Shown here piece by piece: positions 47,655 to 58,900 of a stretch of 64,000 nt of DNA. The stretch is taken from contig NZ_NIFO01000012.1 of NCBI RefSeq assembly GCF_002233755.1, positions 41,646-105,645 of the forward strand, written 5' to 3'. Both the position numbers and the translations under genes were made by a program. The notes under the pieces are model-generated. The model saw only the letters and a list, made by a program, of their open reading frames with translations, was not told the origin of the DNA and did not search any database. The DNA comes from Acinetobacter piscicola (lineage in GTDB: Bacteria; Pseudomonadota; Gammaproteobacteria; Pseudomonadales; Moraxellaceae). How positions within the stretch are numbered: the stretch's first letter is position 1; each line of letters opens with the position of its first letter.

Positions 47655-49175
47655 ATGTCTGATTTTTTGATTGATGAAGAATTACTTGCTGCCATCGATA
47701 TGGGATCGAACAGTTTCCACTTGGCGATTGCACGTGTGGATCATGGTGAAGTTAAAAAAGTTGCTTCTATGTCAGAAAAAGTTCAGCTTGCCGCTGGATT
47801 GGATGAAAATAAAAATTTAACAGAAGCTGCTCAAGAACGTGGTTTGGCATGTTTGGCTCGTTTTGTTGGGCGTTTAAGTTCAGTACAACCGACACGCTTA
47901 CGTATTGTGGCGACCAATGCTTTACGCCAAGCAAAAAATGGTCAAGAATTTATTCAAAAGGCGGCAGAGATACTGCCAAAACCGATTGAAATTATTGCGG
48001 GTCGTGAAGAGGCTCGTCTGATTTATTTGGGTGTTTCACACACTATGGCAAATAGTGGTCGCCGTTTAGTAATTGATATTGGTGGCGGTTCGACTGAATT
48101 AATTATTGGTGAAGAATTCGAGCCTATTCATACAGAATCATTGCAAATGGGTTGTGTTGCATTTACCAAAGCCTATTTTTCTGATGGTGAGATCAATTCA
48201 AAAGCTTTTGACAAAGCAGTCGTTGCAGCACGCAAAGAACTTTCTGCAATTGCAAATACTTATAAGGCAGCAGGTTGGGATACCGTTGTTGGTTCAAGCG
48301 GTACGATCAAAGCCTGCCGACAAATTGCAGTCAATATGGGCTGGAGTGATGCACAAGAAAACCTGACGCGTGAAAGTTTGGATAAGCTAAAAGATAAAAT
48401 GCTGAAATATAAAAATGTTTCAGATATGGAATTTGATGGTTTAAAAGAAGATCGTCGAGCAGTTTTACCTGCGGGTTTAGCGATTCTTTATGCTGTTTTT
48501 GAAATTTTAAATATCGATAAATTGGTTTATTCCGATGGCGCATTACGTGAAGGTGTCATGTATGACTTGTTGGGACGTTTCCAACACGAAGATATTCGGG
48601 ATCGTAGTGTTCAAGCGATGATGGGGCGCTATGGTGCAGATGCGAAACAAGCGCAGCGTGTGGTAGAAACAGCCCAACATTTATTTGATGGTGTTGCACA
48701 ACAACTTAAACTGAGTAGCGATGATAGTGATCTTTTACGCCGCGCAGCTTATTTACATGAAATTGGTTTGGCGATAAGTCATAGTGGTTATCAAAAACAC
48801 AGCGCTTACTTATTGCAACATTCAGATATTCCCGGTTTTTCACAAATTGATCAAAACCATTTGTCACATTTGGTCGCTCATCATCGTCGAAAATTACGTG
48901 GTGATGCAAAAATAGATGTGCTAAAAGTCGGTGGGTACACGCTTATTTATCTTTGTTTATTGCTTCGTCTTGCTGTTTTACTCAACCATAGTCGCAGTGA
49001 TGAGATGCTTCCTGCCATTGAATTGACAGTGGATAATGAGCAACAATGGCATCTCAGCGTTTCTGGCGATGCCAAACAATGGCCGTTGCTCGTTGCAGAT
49101 TTGCATGATGAGCAAGTGCAATTTAAGCATTGGGACATTGAATTGAATATTCAGTCGGAACAGTTTATCGATTAA
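47655..49175 (+). CDS. ppx: Exopolyphosphatase (Ppx/GppA family)
   Basis: 506 aa. The ASKHA phosphatase core begins AAIDMGSNSFHLAIARV. It has GREEARLIYLGV, the second phosphate loop VIDIGGGSTELIIG and VGSSGTIKA. A C-terminal HD-like helical domain starts near residue 310 (LHEIGLAISHSGYQKHSAYLL). It releases phosphate from polyphosphate ends, or converts pppGpp to ppGpp. The length fits Ppx better than short GppA-only forms. Confidence 0.92.
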   Translation: MSDFLIDEELLAAIDMGSNSFHLAIARVDHGEVKKVASMSEKVQLAAGLDENKNLTEAAQERGLACLARFVGRLSSVQPTRLRIVATNALRQAKNGQEFIQKAAEILPKPIEIIAGREEARLIYLGVSHTMANSGRRLVIDIGGGSTELIIGEEFEPIHTESLQMGCVAFTKAYFSDGEINSKAFDKAVVAARKELSAIANTYKAAGWDTVVGSSGTIKACRQIAVNMGWSDAQENLTRESLDKLKDKMLKYKNVSDMEFDGLKEDRRAVLPAGLAILYAVFEILNIDKLVYSDGALREGVMYDLLGRFQHEDIRDRSVQAMMGRYGADAKQAQRVVETAQHLFDGVAQQLKLSSDDSDLLRRAAYLHEIGLAISHSGYQKHSAYLLQHSDIPGFSQIDQNHLSHLVAHHRRKLRGDAKIDVLKVGGYTLIYLCLLLRLAVLLNHSRSDEMLPAIELTVDNEQQWHLSVSGDAKQWPLLVADLHDEQVQFKHWDIELNIQSEQFID

Positions 49176-49279
49176 CTAAAAGATTTTGTGATGATTGAAT
49201 TGTATAGACCATTTGATATCACAAAATTCTAAACTTCCGATGTGTGATTCATCGGTGAATTAGGGATAATACTCGACTC

Positions 49280-50104
49280 ATGAAAAGTAAAGCTGCTCAG
49301 TCTAAAGCTTGGAAAACGGTTCAAATTGCGCGTCATCCTGAACGTCCGCAATTTTTGGACTATGTAGGCGAAATTTTTACAGAATTCGATGCATTGCATG
49401 GTGATCGTCTGTATGGCGATGATGGTGCAATGGTGGGTGGATTAGCGCGTTTTAATGGTCAACCTGTGATGATCGTTGGTCAGCACCGTGGTCGTAGTAC
49501 GCGTGAAAAATTACAACATAACTTTGGGATGAGTAATCCAGAAGGTTATCGTAAATCTCAACGTTTATTAGATATGGCTGAACGTTTTAATTTACCTGTA
49601 TTTACCTTTATTGACACGATGGGCGCATACCCAGGTGTAGGTGCAGAAGAACGTGGTCAAGCGGAAGCGATTGCAACCAGTTTGGCACAACTTTCACGAC
49701 TAAAAGTACCTGTTATTGCAACGGTTTTAGGTGAAGGTGGTTCAGGTGGAGCCTTAGGTATTGGCGTTGCAGACCGTGTGGTTATGCTTTCACACAGCAT
49801 TTACTCGGTGATTTCACCTGAAGGCTGTGCTTCTATTTTGTGGAAAACTGCTGAAAAGGCAGAACAAGCCAGCGAAGCTTTGGCATTAACAGCTGACAAA
49901 TTGCAAGAAATAGGCATTGTTGAATATGTTGTTGATGAAGGTGAGGGCGCTCATTTACATCCATTTGAAGTTATGGAAAAACTGAAGGATGTGTTAAAAC
50001 AAGCGCTTGATGAATTAGAGCCAATGAGTGCAGAAGAACGATGCGAGGCACGTTACCAGCGTTTAATGAAGTTTGGCAGCGACAATTTAGGGCTCGCTTC
50101 TTAA
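49280..50104 (+). CDS. accA: Acetyl-CoA carboxylase carboxyltransferase subunit alpha
   Basis: 274 aa. Carboxyltransferase half of the enzyme making malonyl-CoA for fatty-acid synthesis. The GxGG-type oxyanion loops are visible in [23 protein letters not shown] and [22 protein letters not shown]. It is about 45 residues shorter than the E. coli subunit because the N-terminal helices are missing. tilS begins inside its last codons. Confidence 0.95.
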   Translation: MKSKAAQSKAWKTVQIARHPERPQFLDYVGEIFTEFDALHGDRLYGDDGAMVGGLARFNGQPVMIVGQHRGRSTREKLQHNFGMSNPEGYRKSQRLLDMAERFNLPVFTFIDTMGAYPGVGAEERGQAEAIATSLAQLSRLKVPVIATVLGEGGSGGALGIGVADRVVMLSHSIYSVISPEGCASILWKTAEKAEQASEALALTADKLQEIGIVEYVVDEGEGAHLHPFEVMEKLKDVLKQALDELEPMSAEERCEARYQRLMKFGSDNLGLAS

Positions 50105-51432
50105 AACAACATTCGCAATTTTCTGAAAATACACATTTTTTAATCGGATGCAGTGGCGGCATGGATTCCATGTTGTTGCTGTATGTAATGGCACAACTTT
50201 TCCCAAATCAAATTCGTGCAATTTATGTCAATCATCAACTACAAAAAGTCAGTGATGATTGGGCAGACTTTGTTGCACAGCAATGTCTAATCCTTAATAT
50301 TCCTTATATTATTCAAAATGTTCAAGTTGCAAATGGCAATCTCGAAAATCAAGCACGTGAAGCACGTTACCAAGCGTATCTACAATATTTGCAAGAAAAG
50401 GAAGTGCTTGTCCTCGCACACCATCAACAAGATCAAGCTGAAACGGTGATATTACGACTACTTTCTGGGGCCGGTGTTTCAGGCCTATCTGCAATGCAAA
50501 TTGTAGATCATCGGACAATAGATCAAAAAGAAATGACCCTATGGCGTCCTTTATTAGATCTTTCGCGTGAGCAGATTTGCCAATGGGTAGAACAGTTGAA
50601 TATTCCCTATGTTGATGATCCGACCAATCTTGATACTCAATATGACCGAGCATGGTGTAGGCATGAACTTTGGCATATTTTGCAAAGCCGTTATCCCAAA
50701 ATGCAGCAAGCTTTGGCGCGAACCAGTTATTTGATGCAGGATGCTGAGCAGGTTCTGAATGAAGTTTTAGTCGAAGATTTAGCATTTTGTGGTGATGCTG
50801 AACAGCTTGATCTAAATAAATTTCAACAACTTTCACAGGCTCGACAGCGGCAATTATTATCCGTTTGGATGAAAGGGAAACATACCTATCGTCCTGCATT
50901 TGATATGGTCAATCGAATTTTTGAAGAGGTAATTGATTCAAAAGTGGATTCACAAGCTGCATTGCAGTGGAATCATTTTTATTATCTACGCTATCAAAAC
51001 TATTTGTATCGTATTGAAAAAGAAAAATATTTAGCTTCAAAATCAACGAATCATCAGTTAGAGCAACAATTGAGTTTACACCTTAAAGATGAATTAGATT
51101 TGGCATCAGGTGCATTTGTCATCGAAACGTCTAAAATGGGTCTGTCTTTTACATTGCTGAATTGTAAGCTGACATTAAAAGCACGTTTGGGCGGTGAAAA
51201 AGTTCACCTCTATGGCAGAGTAGGGGCTTGGCCTTTGAAAAAAGCCATTCAAGAAGCACATATTTTTCCTTGGATGCGTCATACAATTCAAATATTAAGT
51301 GTAGATAATGTTATGCTTGGTGTTTTTACACCAAAAGGATTTTGGTTGGCGCAATCTCAATATTGTGAAATAGGTGGATGGCAACCAAATTTAATCTCAG
51401 CGTTAAAAAATAAGGTCGAGCGTGATTCATGA
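50041..51432 (+). CDS. tilS: tRNA(Ile)-lysidine synthetase
   Basis: 463 aa. It converts C34 of tRNA-Ile(CAU) to lysidine so that it reads AUA. The PP-loop ATPase motif is [13 protein letters not shown], followed by [20 protein letters not shown] and [13 protein letters not shown](A)WCRHEL. The C-terminal accessory domains follow ([31 protein letters not shown]). From ATG 50041 it overlaps accA by 64 bp. A start further in would cut into residues before the PP-loop that look genuine. Confidence 0.93.
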   Translation: MRGTLPAFNEVWQRQFRARFLKQHSQFSENTHFLIGCSGGMDSMLLLYVMAQLFPNQIRAIYVNHQLQKVSDDWADFVAQQCLILNIPYIIQNVQVANGNLENQAREARYQAYLQYLQEKEVLVLAHHQQDQAETVILRLLSGAGVSGLSAMQIVDHRTIDQKEMTLWRPLLDLSREQICQWVEQLNIPYVDDPTNLDTQYDRAWCRHELWHILQSRYPKMQQALARTSYLMQDAEQVLNEVLVEDLAFCGDAEQLDLNKFQQLSQARQRQLLSVWMKGKHTYRPAFDMVNRIFEEVIDSKVDSQAALQWNHFYYLRYQNYLYRIEKEKYLASKSTNHQLEQQLSLHLKDELDLASGAFVIETSKMGLSFTLLNCKLTLKARLGGEKVHLYGRVGAWPLKKAIQEAHIFPWMRHTIQILSVDNVMLGVFTPKGFWLAQSQYCEIGGWQPNLISALKNKVERDS

Positions 51433-52259
51433 GTGCAGTTTTAAATTGTAATATTACTTTTATTGGTGGTGGGAATATGGCTCAAGCCCTCATTGGAGGC
51501 TTGATTAGTCGTGGTTTACCTGCAACTCGTATTACAGTTTCAGACCCCGTAGAAAATGTGAGACAATTACTACTCGAAAAAGATGTGCATGTCACAGATG
51601 ATAATGCTGCGGCACTAAAAGATGCAGATATTGTTGTTCTTGCCGTGAAGCCGCAAGTTTTAGGTACGGTACTTAAACCACTTCATGGATTATTTGACGG
51701 TAAATTGATTATTTCAATTGTTGCTGGTGCTGAAATTAAAACCATTTCAGAATTAACAGGAAATGATCGTGTGGTTCGTGTGATGCCAAATACACCTGCC
51801 TTAGTTCAAACAGGTGCGCATGGTATATTTGCTTATGACGTAGTTGAAAGCAAAGATCGTGAGCTTGCAACACAAGTACTGGCTGCTACAGGTTTAACGA
51901 TTTGGGTGAATTCAGAAGCTCAAGTCGATGCTGTTACAGCGGTTTCTGGTTCTGGGCCTGCATACTTTTTCTATATGATGGAAAGCATGATTCGTGCTGG
52001 AAAAAATATGGGGCTGGATGAAAAGGTAGCAACAGCATTGACATTACAAACAGCTTTAGGTGCTGCCCAAATGGCAATCACCAGTTCGAATTCTCCTTCA
52101 GAATTACGTAAAAATGTAACTTCGCCAAATGGGACAACCCAAGCGGCACTTGAAGTATTTGATCGTGCTCAAATTTCACAAAATATTCAAACAGCTTTGG
52201 CTGCTGCGCAAAAGCGTAGTCAGGAATTGGCTCAAGAGTTAAGTGACAGTATTAAATAA
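51429..52259 (+). CDS. proC: Pyrroline-5-carboxylate reductase
   Basis: 276 aa NAD(P)H enzyme for the last step of proline synthesis. The Rossmann motif FIGGGNMAQALIGGLI, VLAVKPQ, VVRVMPNTPALV and the C-terminal signature VSGSGPAYFFYMMESM with RKNVTSPNGTTQAALEVF are all present. It overlaps tilS by 4 bp (ATGA). Confidence 0.96.
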   Translation: MSAVLNCNITFIGGGNMAQALIGGLISRGLPATRITVSDPVENVRQLLLEKDVHVTDDNAAALKDADIVVLAVKPQVLGTVLKPLHGLFDGKLIISIVAGAEIKTISELTGNDRVVRVMPNTPALVQTGAHGIFAYDVVESKDRELATQVLAATGLTIWVNSEAQVDAVTAVSGSGPAYFFYMMESMIRAGKNMGLDEKVATALTLQTALGAAQMAITSSNSPSELRKNVTSPNGTTQAALEVFDRAQISQNIQTALAAAQKRSQELAQELSDSIK

Positions 52260-52287
52260 TTATTTAAATTTTTAGGAAAGTTCCAAT

Positions 52288-52857
52288 ATGGGTGCAAATT
52301 CTGCGCAGATTTTTGGCATTATTATTAACGTAGCGATTTTGCTCGTATTCTTCCGTTTTTTAATGCAATTGGCGATGGTAAGTCCATATAACCCAGTGGT
52401 TATGTCGACAGTAAAAGCAACGAAAATTGTGGATGTATTTAGCCGCATTTTTCCAACACTTGCAAAGGGGCGTGTAAATACTGCCGCTTTAGTGTTAGTT
52501 GTGGTTCTCTATTTACTTAAAATTTTTGGCATGATGTATTTGCAAGGGGCAATGCCAAATAGTCCTGTACATTTGCTGATTTTGACTTTTGTCACGATGA
52601 TTCAGGATTTAATCCGTTTTTGTCGTTATTTAATTTTTGCAACGATTATTTTAAGCTGGGTGGTGATGTTTACTCAGTCTAGATCGCCTTATATTGAAGT
52701 GATTCAAGAGCTTGCAGAACCATTATTAGCACCGTTTCGTAAGATTATGCCAAATATGGGAATGATTGATTTATCTCCAATTTTGGCATTCCTTGCGTTG
52801 TATATTGCAGAGATTTTGATGAATGAAGTTGCCAAGGTTTTATTAACAGGTCTTTAA
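52288..52857 (+). CDS. YggT family membrane protein
   Basis: 189 aa with about four to five hydrophobic helices arranged as two YggT repeats. The characteristic FRFLMQLAMVSPYNPVVMSTVKATKIVDVFSRIFP and VIQELAEPLLAPFRKIMPNMGMIDLSPILAFLAL are present. YggT commonly follows proC, as here (28-bp gap). Proposed roles are in osmotic tolerance or cell-envelope organisation; not established. Confidence 0.9.
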   Translation: MGANSAQIFGIIINVAILLVFFRFLMQLAMVSPYNPVVMSTVKATKIVDVFSRIFPTLAKGRVNTAALVLVVVLYLLKIFGMMYLQGAMPNSPVHLLILTFVTMIQDLIRFCRYLIFATIILSWVVMFTQSRSPYIEVIQELAEPLLAPFRKIMPNMGMIDLSPILAFLALYIAEILMNEVAKVLLTGL

Positions 52858-52876
52858 TTTGTTGATTTAGAATTGC

Positions 52877-52902
52877 AAAAGGACTCGATTGAGTCCTTTT
52901 TT
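52877..52902 (+). terminator. Rho-independent terminator after yggT
   Basis: Stem AAAAGGACTC/GAGTCCTTTT around GATT with a T run, 19 bp after the stop codon. Confidence 0.9.
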
Positions 52903-52974
52903 ATTTGTTTGAAAAATTATTTTGATATGCCAGTAAAGATGTTTTTAACGACCTTTATCTCAACCTTTTTTAAA

Positions 52975-53056
52975 GCGCCTCCATCCCAACCTTCCTCCTG
53001 AGAGGAGGAAGGGGTTTGCACTTCACAAGCTTCTTTTTAAGAGGAGGAAGGGGTTT
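52975..53056. repeat. Direct and inverted GA-rich repeat after polA
   Basis: The 16-mer GAGGAGGAAGGGGTTT occurs twice (53002-53017 and 53041-53056), and CTTCCTCCTGAGAGGAGGAAG folds back on itself. The stretch is bounded by AAAGCGC / AAAGCGC. It ends 7 bp before the polA stop codon (minus strand). It belongs to the same loose class of GAGGGG-type intergenic repeats as those at 20944, 41700 and 59615. Confidence 0.6.
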
Positions 53057-53063
53057 AAAGCGC

Positions 53064-55829
53064 TTAGTGTGCTTCATCCCAATTGTTGCCTTTACCGACT
53101 TCAACCACTAAAGGTACAGATAAAGTCACTACTTTTTGCATCACATCTTGGATTTGTTCTGCTAATTGATCAGCAATCGCTTCATCAACTTCAAACACCA
53201 ATTCATCGTGTACTTGAAGTAGGAGTTTAGCCTGATCTTGCGGTAAGATTTTATCGACTTCAATCATCGCCATTTTAATGATTTCAGCCGCAGAACCTTG
53301 TAGTGGCGCGTTAATCGCCGCACGTTCTGCACCTTTACGCACCATCATATTTCGAGCATCGATATCAGGCGTATATAGACGACGGCCTGTAATGGTTTCA
53401 ACAAAACCTTGTTCTAAAGCGACTTGACGGGTACGTTGCATGTATTCATAAATACCCGGATAGCGATGGAAATATTGCTTAATATAGTTTTGAGATTCTT
53501 CACGAGTAAAACCAAGTTGACGAATCAAACCAAATTCAGACATGCCATAAAGTAAACCGAAATTTACTGCTTTAGCTTGACGACGTTGATCATGGGTCAC
53601 ATCTTCAAGTACGACACCTAGAACTTCAGAAGCAGTTCGGCGGTGTACATCCTGACCATGTTTAAAGGCATCAACCAAAGCATCATCTTGTGAAAAATGT
53701 GCCATTAAACGCAATTCAATTTGCGAGTAATCGGCAGCAAGCAGCACACGACCTTTTGGTGCAATAAAGGCCTTACGAATTTGACGACCAATTTCCTCAC
53801 GAACAGGAATATTTTGTAAGTTTGGATCGGTAGAAGATAAACGACCTGTTGCCGTTAAAGCTTGATGGTAACTGGTATGCACACGATGTGAGTCTGTGTT
53901 GGCTTGTTTAACCAAAGCTTCTGTATAAGTGCTTTTAAGTTTTGTTAGACCACGATACTCAATGATTAAAGAGGTAATTGGGTGATCAATTTTTTCTAAA
54001 ACAGCTTCAGAAGTACTGTATTGCCCAGTCGCAGTTTTTTTACCACCTTTTAAACCTAATTTCTCAAATAACACTTCGCCGACTTGCTTAGGTGAGCTTA
54101 CATTGAATGATTCACCAGCCATCTCAATGATTTGATTTTCTAAATTTTGAATGGTCTCAGCAAAATCCACACTCAATTGGTCAAGGAAGTTTAGATCGAG
54201 TTCAATCCCATTTTCTTCCATGGTAGTCAAAACACGGGCAACAGGCATTTCGATATTATGCAAAATACTGCTTAATTCAGGAATTTCTTTTAGTTTACGG
54301 TCTAAAACCTCATAAAGACGATAAGTCACATGCGCATCTTCAGCGGCATAATGTGCTGCTGTTTCGAGTTCAATTTGATTAAAGGTTTTCTGTTTTGCAC
54401 CTTTACCTGCAACTTGTTCGTAGGTTGTGGTTAGGTGACTTAAATAAACTCGAGCAACATCATCCATACCATGTCGTGTTGCAACTGAATTCAACACATA
54501 CGACGCCAACATGGTATCAAAATACCAACCTTGTAAATGAATGCCATGATTTTCAAAGATATGTGCATCATATTTTAAATGATGACCAATCTTTTCAACT
54601 TTTGGATCTTCTAAAATAGGTTTAATTTGTTTGAGAATAACTTCACGATTTAGCTGTTCAGGAGCGCCTTCATAATCGTGCGCCAAAGGAATGTAATAAG
54701 CATCGTTGGCATCGAAAGCAACAGAAAAACCCACCATTTCGGCAATACGATAATCTAAACTTGTGGTTTCAGTATCAATGGCAAAACGTTTTTCAGTGCT
54801 TAAACGCTGAAATAATCTGTCCCAATCTGCTTGGCTTAAAACTGTATGGTAATTGGCTTCACCTAGGTGATCATCAACGCTACTGCTGGTCGCATGGTCA
54901 GTGGTAATTTCTGCATCAGTGGCTTGTACTGATTTTTCAATCTGCTTAGAGGCTTGTTGATAAGTGCCATTATTAGGATTATTTGGGTGATCTAAAGACT
55001 GCAATTGATTACGGAATTCAAGTTCAGTGTACAAATTACGCAATGCTTCAACGTCAGGATCACACAGTTTTAAATCCTCATAAGTGAGATTCAAATCAAG
55101 ATCGATGATAATACTTGCCAGTTGATGGTCTAGTGCAATTCCTTCAACATTGTCTTTAATGCTTTGACCCACTTTGCCTTTAATGCTATCAACATTTTCT
55201 AAAATACCACCAATTGAATCATACTCATTCAAGAGCCTAGCGGCAGTTTTTGCACCTACACCCGGAACACCACGAATACCATCTGATGCATCGCCCATCA
55301 AGGTTAAATAATCGATAATTTGGTCAGGACGTACCCCAAACTTTTCAATAACACCTTCAATATTCATTGGCTTATCTTTAAAGCTGTCTTCAAGGGTGAC
55401 TTTTTCAGTCACCAACTGCGCCATGTCTTTATCACCTGTTGAAATCAGGACTTGATAACCTTCTTTCTCAGCTCTTTTGGCCAATGTACCGATAATGTCA
55501 TCAGCTTCTGCACCGGGTAGCATGTGTAAAGGTATACCCAATGCACGGATTAAGGCATGTAAATACGGAATTTGTTGGGCAAGTTCATCGGGCATGCTTG
55601 GACGATCACCTTTATAAATCGGTGAAAGTTCATGGCGAAAAGTAGGTTCTGGCGTATCGAAAATAACCGCCATATGCGTAGGTTGAATACGGCGCATGAG
55701 CTTTTGAATGGCGGAAATTGCGCCACGGATTGCATTGGTCTGTAATCCAGTTGATGTTGTTAACGGTGGGAGTGCATGAAAGGCACGAAATAAAAAGTAT
55801 GACCCATCGACCAATACAAATGGTGGCAT
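53064..55829 (-). CDS. polA: DNA polymerase I
   Basis: 921 aa. The 5'-3' exonuclease domain is about 1-290 (VDGSYFLFRAFHALPP, GAEADDIIGTLAKRAE, GVPGVGAKTAARLL). The 3'-5' exonuclease is about 330-520, with intact metal carboxylates in FAIDTETTSLDYR and AAEDAHVTYRLYE. The polymerase domain has AADYSQIELRLMAHFS (motif A), RRQAKAVNFGLLYGMSEFGL (motif B) and LLQVHDELVFEV (motif C). All three activities are predicted, for repair and Okazaki fragment processing. It is divergent from the DUF2339 gene. Confidence 0.97.
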   Translation of the reverse strand: MPPFVLVDGSYFLFRAFHALPPLTTSTGLQTNAIRGAISAIQKLMRRIQPTHMAVIFDTPEPTFRHELSPIYKGDRPSMPDELAQQIPYLHALIRALGIPLHMLPGAEADDIIGTLAKRAEKEGYQVLISTGDKDMAQLVTEKVTLEDSFKDKPMNIEGVIEKFGVRPDQIIDYLTLMGDASDGIRGVPGVGAKTAARLLNEYDSIGGILENVDSIKGKVGQSIKDNVEGIALDHQLASIIIDLDLNLTYEDLKLCDPDVEALRNLYTELEFRNQLQSLDHPNNPNNGTYQQASKQIEKSVQATDAEITTDHATSSSVDDHLGEANYHTVLSQADWDRLFQRLSTEKRFAIDTETTSLDYRIAEMVGFSVAFDANDAYYIPLAHDYEGAPEQLNREVILKQIKPILEDPKVEKIGHHLKYDAHIFENHGIHLQGWYFDTMLASYVLNSVATRHGMDDVARVYLSHLTTTYEQVAGKGAKQKTFNQIELETAAHYAAEDAHVTYRLYEVLDRKLKEIPELSSILHNIEMPVARVLTTMEENGIELDLNFLDQLSVDFAETIQNLENQIIEMAGESFNVSSPKQVGEVLFEKLGLKGGKKTATGQYSTSEAVLEKIDHPITSLIIEYRGLTKLKSTYTEALVKQANTDSHRVHTSYHQALTATGRLSSTDPNLQNIPVREEIGRQIRKAFIAPKGRVLLAADYSQIELRLMAHFSQDDALVDAFKHGQDVHRRTASEVLGVVLEDVTHDQRRQAKAVNFGLLYGMSEFGLIRQLGFTREESQNYIKQYFHRYPGIYEYMQRTRQVALEQGFVETITGRRLYTPDIDARNMMVRKGAERAAINAPLQGSAAEIIKMAMIEVDKILPQDQAKLLLQVHDELVFEVDEAIADQLAEQIQDVMQKVVTLSVPLVVEVGKGNNWDEAH

Positions 55830-55994
55830 GGCAATTTCTCTAATTGATTAAACTGGGTATAGTGTACATTGAAAATACCCACTAACTAGAGGGTGTTGTG
55901 AATAAACACAATGTAATATGATGCATTCTATAAAATGTATAATTAATTTGATAATTTGCGATTTAAATCTATAAACAGCTGATTAAGGAAATCT

Positions 55995-58900
55995 ATGCAT
56001 TCACAACAAGAAAAAAATAGCCATCAAGATTTTAATTCCAGCAGCAACAGGTCAAATCGTTATAGCTGGCTAGCTAAGTTGAATCTATTTGCACTGGCAG
56101 GGTTTATCTTGGCAATGTTTGCGATAGATGAGCAAGGATGGGTGTGCGGCATAGGTGTATTTTTCTGTTTTATTCTTATTTTTGTGTTTAGAGCATTGTC
56201 TGAACAGCAAAATATGATTCGTTTTCAGCAAAGGCAGATTCAGGATTTATTGGAGGCGCAGAAACGTAATAAAGCAGTTGAATCACCAACTCAAACTGCC
56301 GAAGTTAAAGTAGATGATATTGAAAAATTCGAACAAAATAACGTAATTAATGTTGAATCTCCGACACAGCTAAGTTCAATACCTATAAAAATTTCAACTT
56401 CATTGGGACATCACTCTAACGTTATTGATGATGTAAATGACTCTAGCCTAGCAACAACTGATGTAGATGTGCCGCAAGCGCATGCTAATTTATCCGATCA
56501 TATCGATTTTGCATCTTCTCCTTTAGATACATCGCCATCATCCAATCTTGATTTAGAAATCAACAACAATTCTGATTCGCAACAAAAACAACAATCCTTA
56601 TTCAAAGACAGCCAGTTAAAAGACAGTGATCTGCTCAAAGATTTAAAAGGCATGACTTCTTTATGGAGTGCTTTTGTTGATTGGTTTAAGGGCGGTAATA
56701 GTATTGTTCGGGTTGCGATTATTATCCTGTTAATCGGGATAATTTTATTACTGCGTTTTGCCAGTGAATATTGGCAACCGACTTTAAGCAGTAAAATGAT
56801 AGGGATCGCCGTTGCAGGTATAGTCATGACAGTGATTGGCTATCGACTAAGGCATAAACGTTATGGTTATGCGATTAGTGTGCAAGGGGCGGGGCTGGGC
56901 ATTCTATTTTTAGTGCTATTCAGCGCATTTAAATTGTCTGTGATCACTTCGATCGGAGTGAGCTATGGTTTACTGATCATTTTATTAGCAATAACCTTAC
57001 TTTTAGCATTACGACAGAATGCATTAATTTTGGCTTTTATTGCTTTGGGAAGTGGTTTTGTTGCACCTTTTATTTTAAATACAGGAAGCAATAATATTCC
57101 TGCATTATTCAGCTATTATTTGGCTTTAAATATAGCACTTGCAGTGATTGCATTCTTTAAACCGTGGCGAATTTTGAATACTGTTTCGCTGTTGGCGACA
57201 TTTGGAGTCGGTGGTTTAAGTATTTGGATGAAAGCACAGCCTGAACAATATGCGGTGTTAACACTTTTAGTTTGGTTACATTTTGCTTTATATCTATTTA
57301 TTTCTATACGCTACAGCTTAAACATTTCAAAATATAAAATTGCTTTTAAAAATATACCTTTAATCGATACAGGTTTAATTTTTGCTACGCCGTTTATGGC
57401 TTTTACATTATATGCAGGACTGGTCTATCACAGCGCCAGTCGTTTGAGTTTCGCGAGTGCTGTACTGGCATTGGTTTATTTTGCTATTGGTTATGCTTTA
57501 CATAAAAAATATCAATCACTGACTTTGTTGATTCAAAGCTTCTATGGTTTAGGACTGACTTTCCTAGCTTTGGTTTTACCTTTTGCATTTAATGCGCAAT
57601 GGACAAGTACTGGATGGGCAGTTCAAGCACTGGCTTTGATTTGGATTGGTTGCCGTCATCAGCTTAAAAATAGTGTGTTGTTTGGTTTGGTTTTATTGGG
57701 ACTAAGTACAGGCTCTTGGTTTAAAAGCATTTTTATCGACGAGAATATCAGCCTTGTTGCAGTCACATTCTTGTGTCTTGCATTGTTGTTGAGCTTGTAT
57801 ATTTTTCATACACCTGAATTGGATGAATCATCCTCTAAATCATTTTCTAAAAAAAGCATTGCTGAAAATGATCAATCAGGCTCTATTACACAAGCTAAAA
57901 GCACATCAGTTTTCAAATCATTGATTGAAATGACTCAAGTGATTGGGTTTATCGCATTGCAACTTGTTGTGCTGGTTTATAGCTGCACCTTATACAGAAT
58001 GGATCAACTCGATCACAATACAATATTGATGTCGATTTTGACTATTGTTGCAATCGCGATTGCATGGCGAATACATCAAGTACAGCGACAGATTTCAGCA
58101 GCGGTTCAGTTGTTTGCGGGTTGTGGATTATTTTACTTTGCATTGATTCCTGTGATGCTGTGGCAGGCCGATATTGTTTCATTGTGGTGGACTGTTCAAG
58201 CTTTATCTATGCTGATATTCACCAGTCGTTATGCAATTGTAAGTTTGAGAAATTTTGCATCGATTCTGCTATTTTCAAGTGCATTATCCGTAGTCGTGGC
58301 AATTTTAAATGACGATCCATTACGTTATTTTGCAGCGACATTATTAATCTGTAGTTTGGCTGTTTCAGCATATTGGTTGAGGTATAAAACTCAACCTATG
58401 GCAATGTCAACAGATCGTATCTTTGCTTGTATCAGTTTGCTTATTTCATTCATGTTTACGCCGTATTTGGCGTATCAACTGTTTGATGCTCTGTCATGGG
58501 AATTACGTAGTATTGGCTTGCCGATGTTGGTCTGGTGGGGGATATTGACGGTTATTTATCGCTTTAAGCAACGTGTACTGGATCATGTCTGGTTATTTTT
58601 TACGGTTGCATTATTACTCTTCAGCGCAGTGGAAATCGCTTTGGTGAGCTTGTTTGTGGTAGATGACTTGCAGTTATGGGCAATGTCCGCTAAGTATCAC
58701 TTGTCGATGCTCATGACGATTGTGACTTGGTGTGTTGCTTTTATCTTTGTTTTAAAAGTATTTACTGCACAACTCAATCGAGTACTGGCGCAATTTTTAA
58801 TGTTGAGCGCTGTTTTACTTCTAGCAGTATTTGGTGGTCTGATTGCATCGAATGAGCTGTCTTTCACACCACTGCTTTTATTATTCCCAATCGTGGTGTT

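Noticed and set aside
50041..50104. TilS start downstream of accA to avoid overlap
   Set aside because: No better start with a ribosome-binding site occurs before the PP-loop, and the overlapping residues look like a genuine N-terminus.
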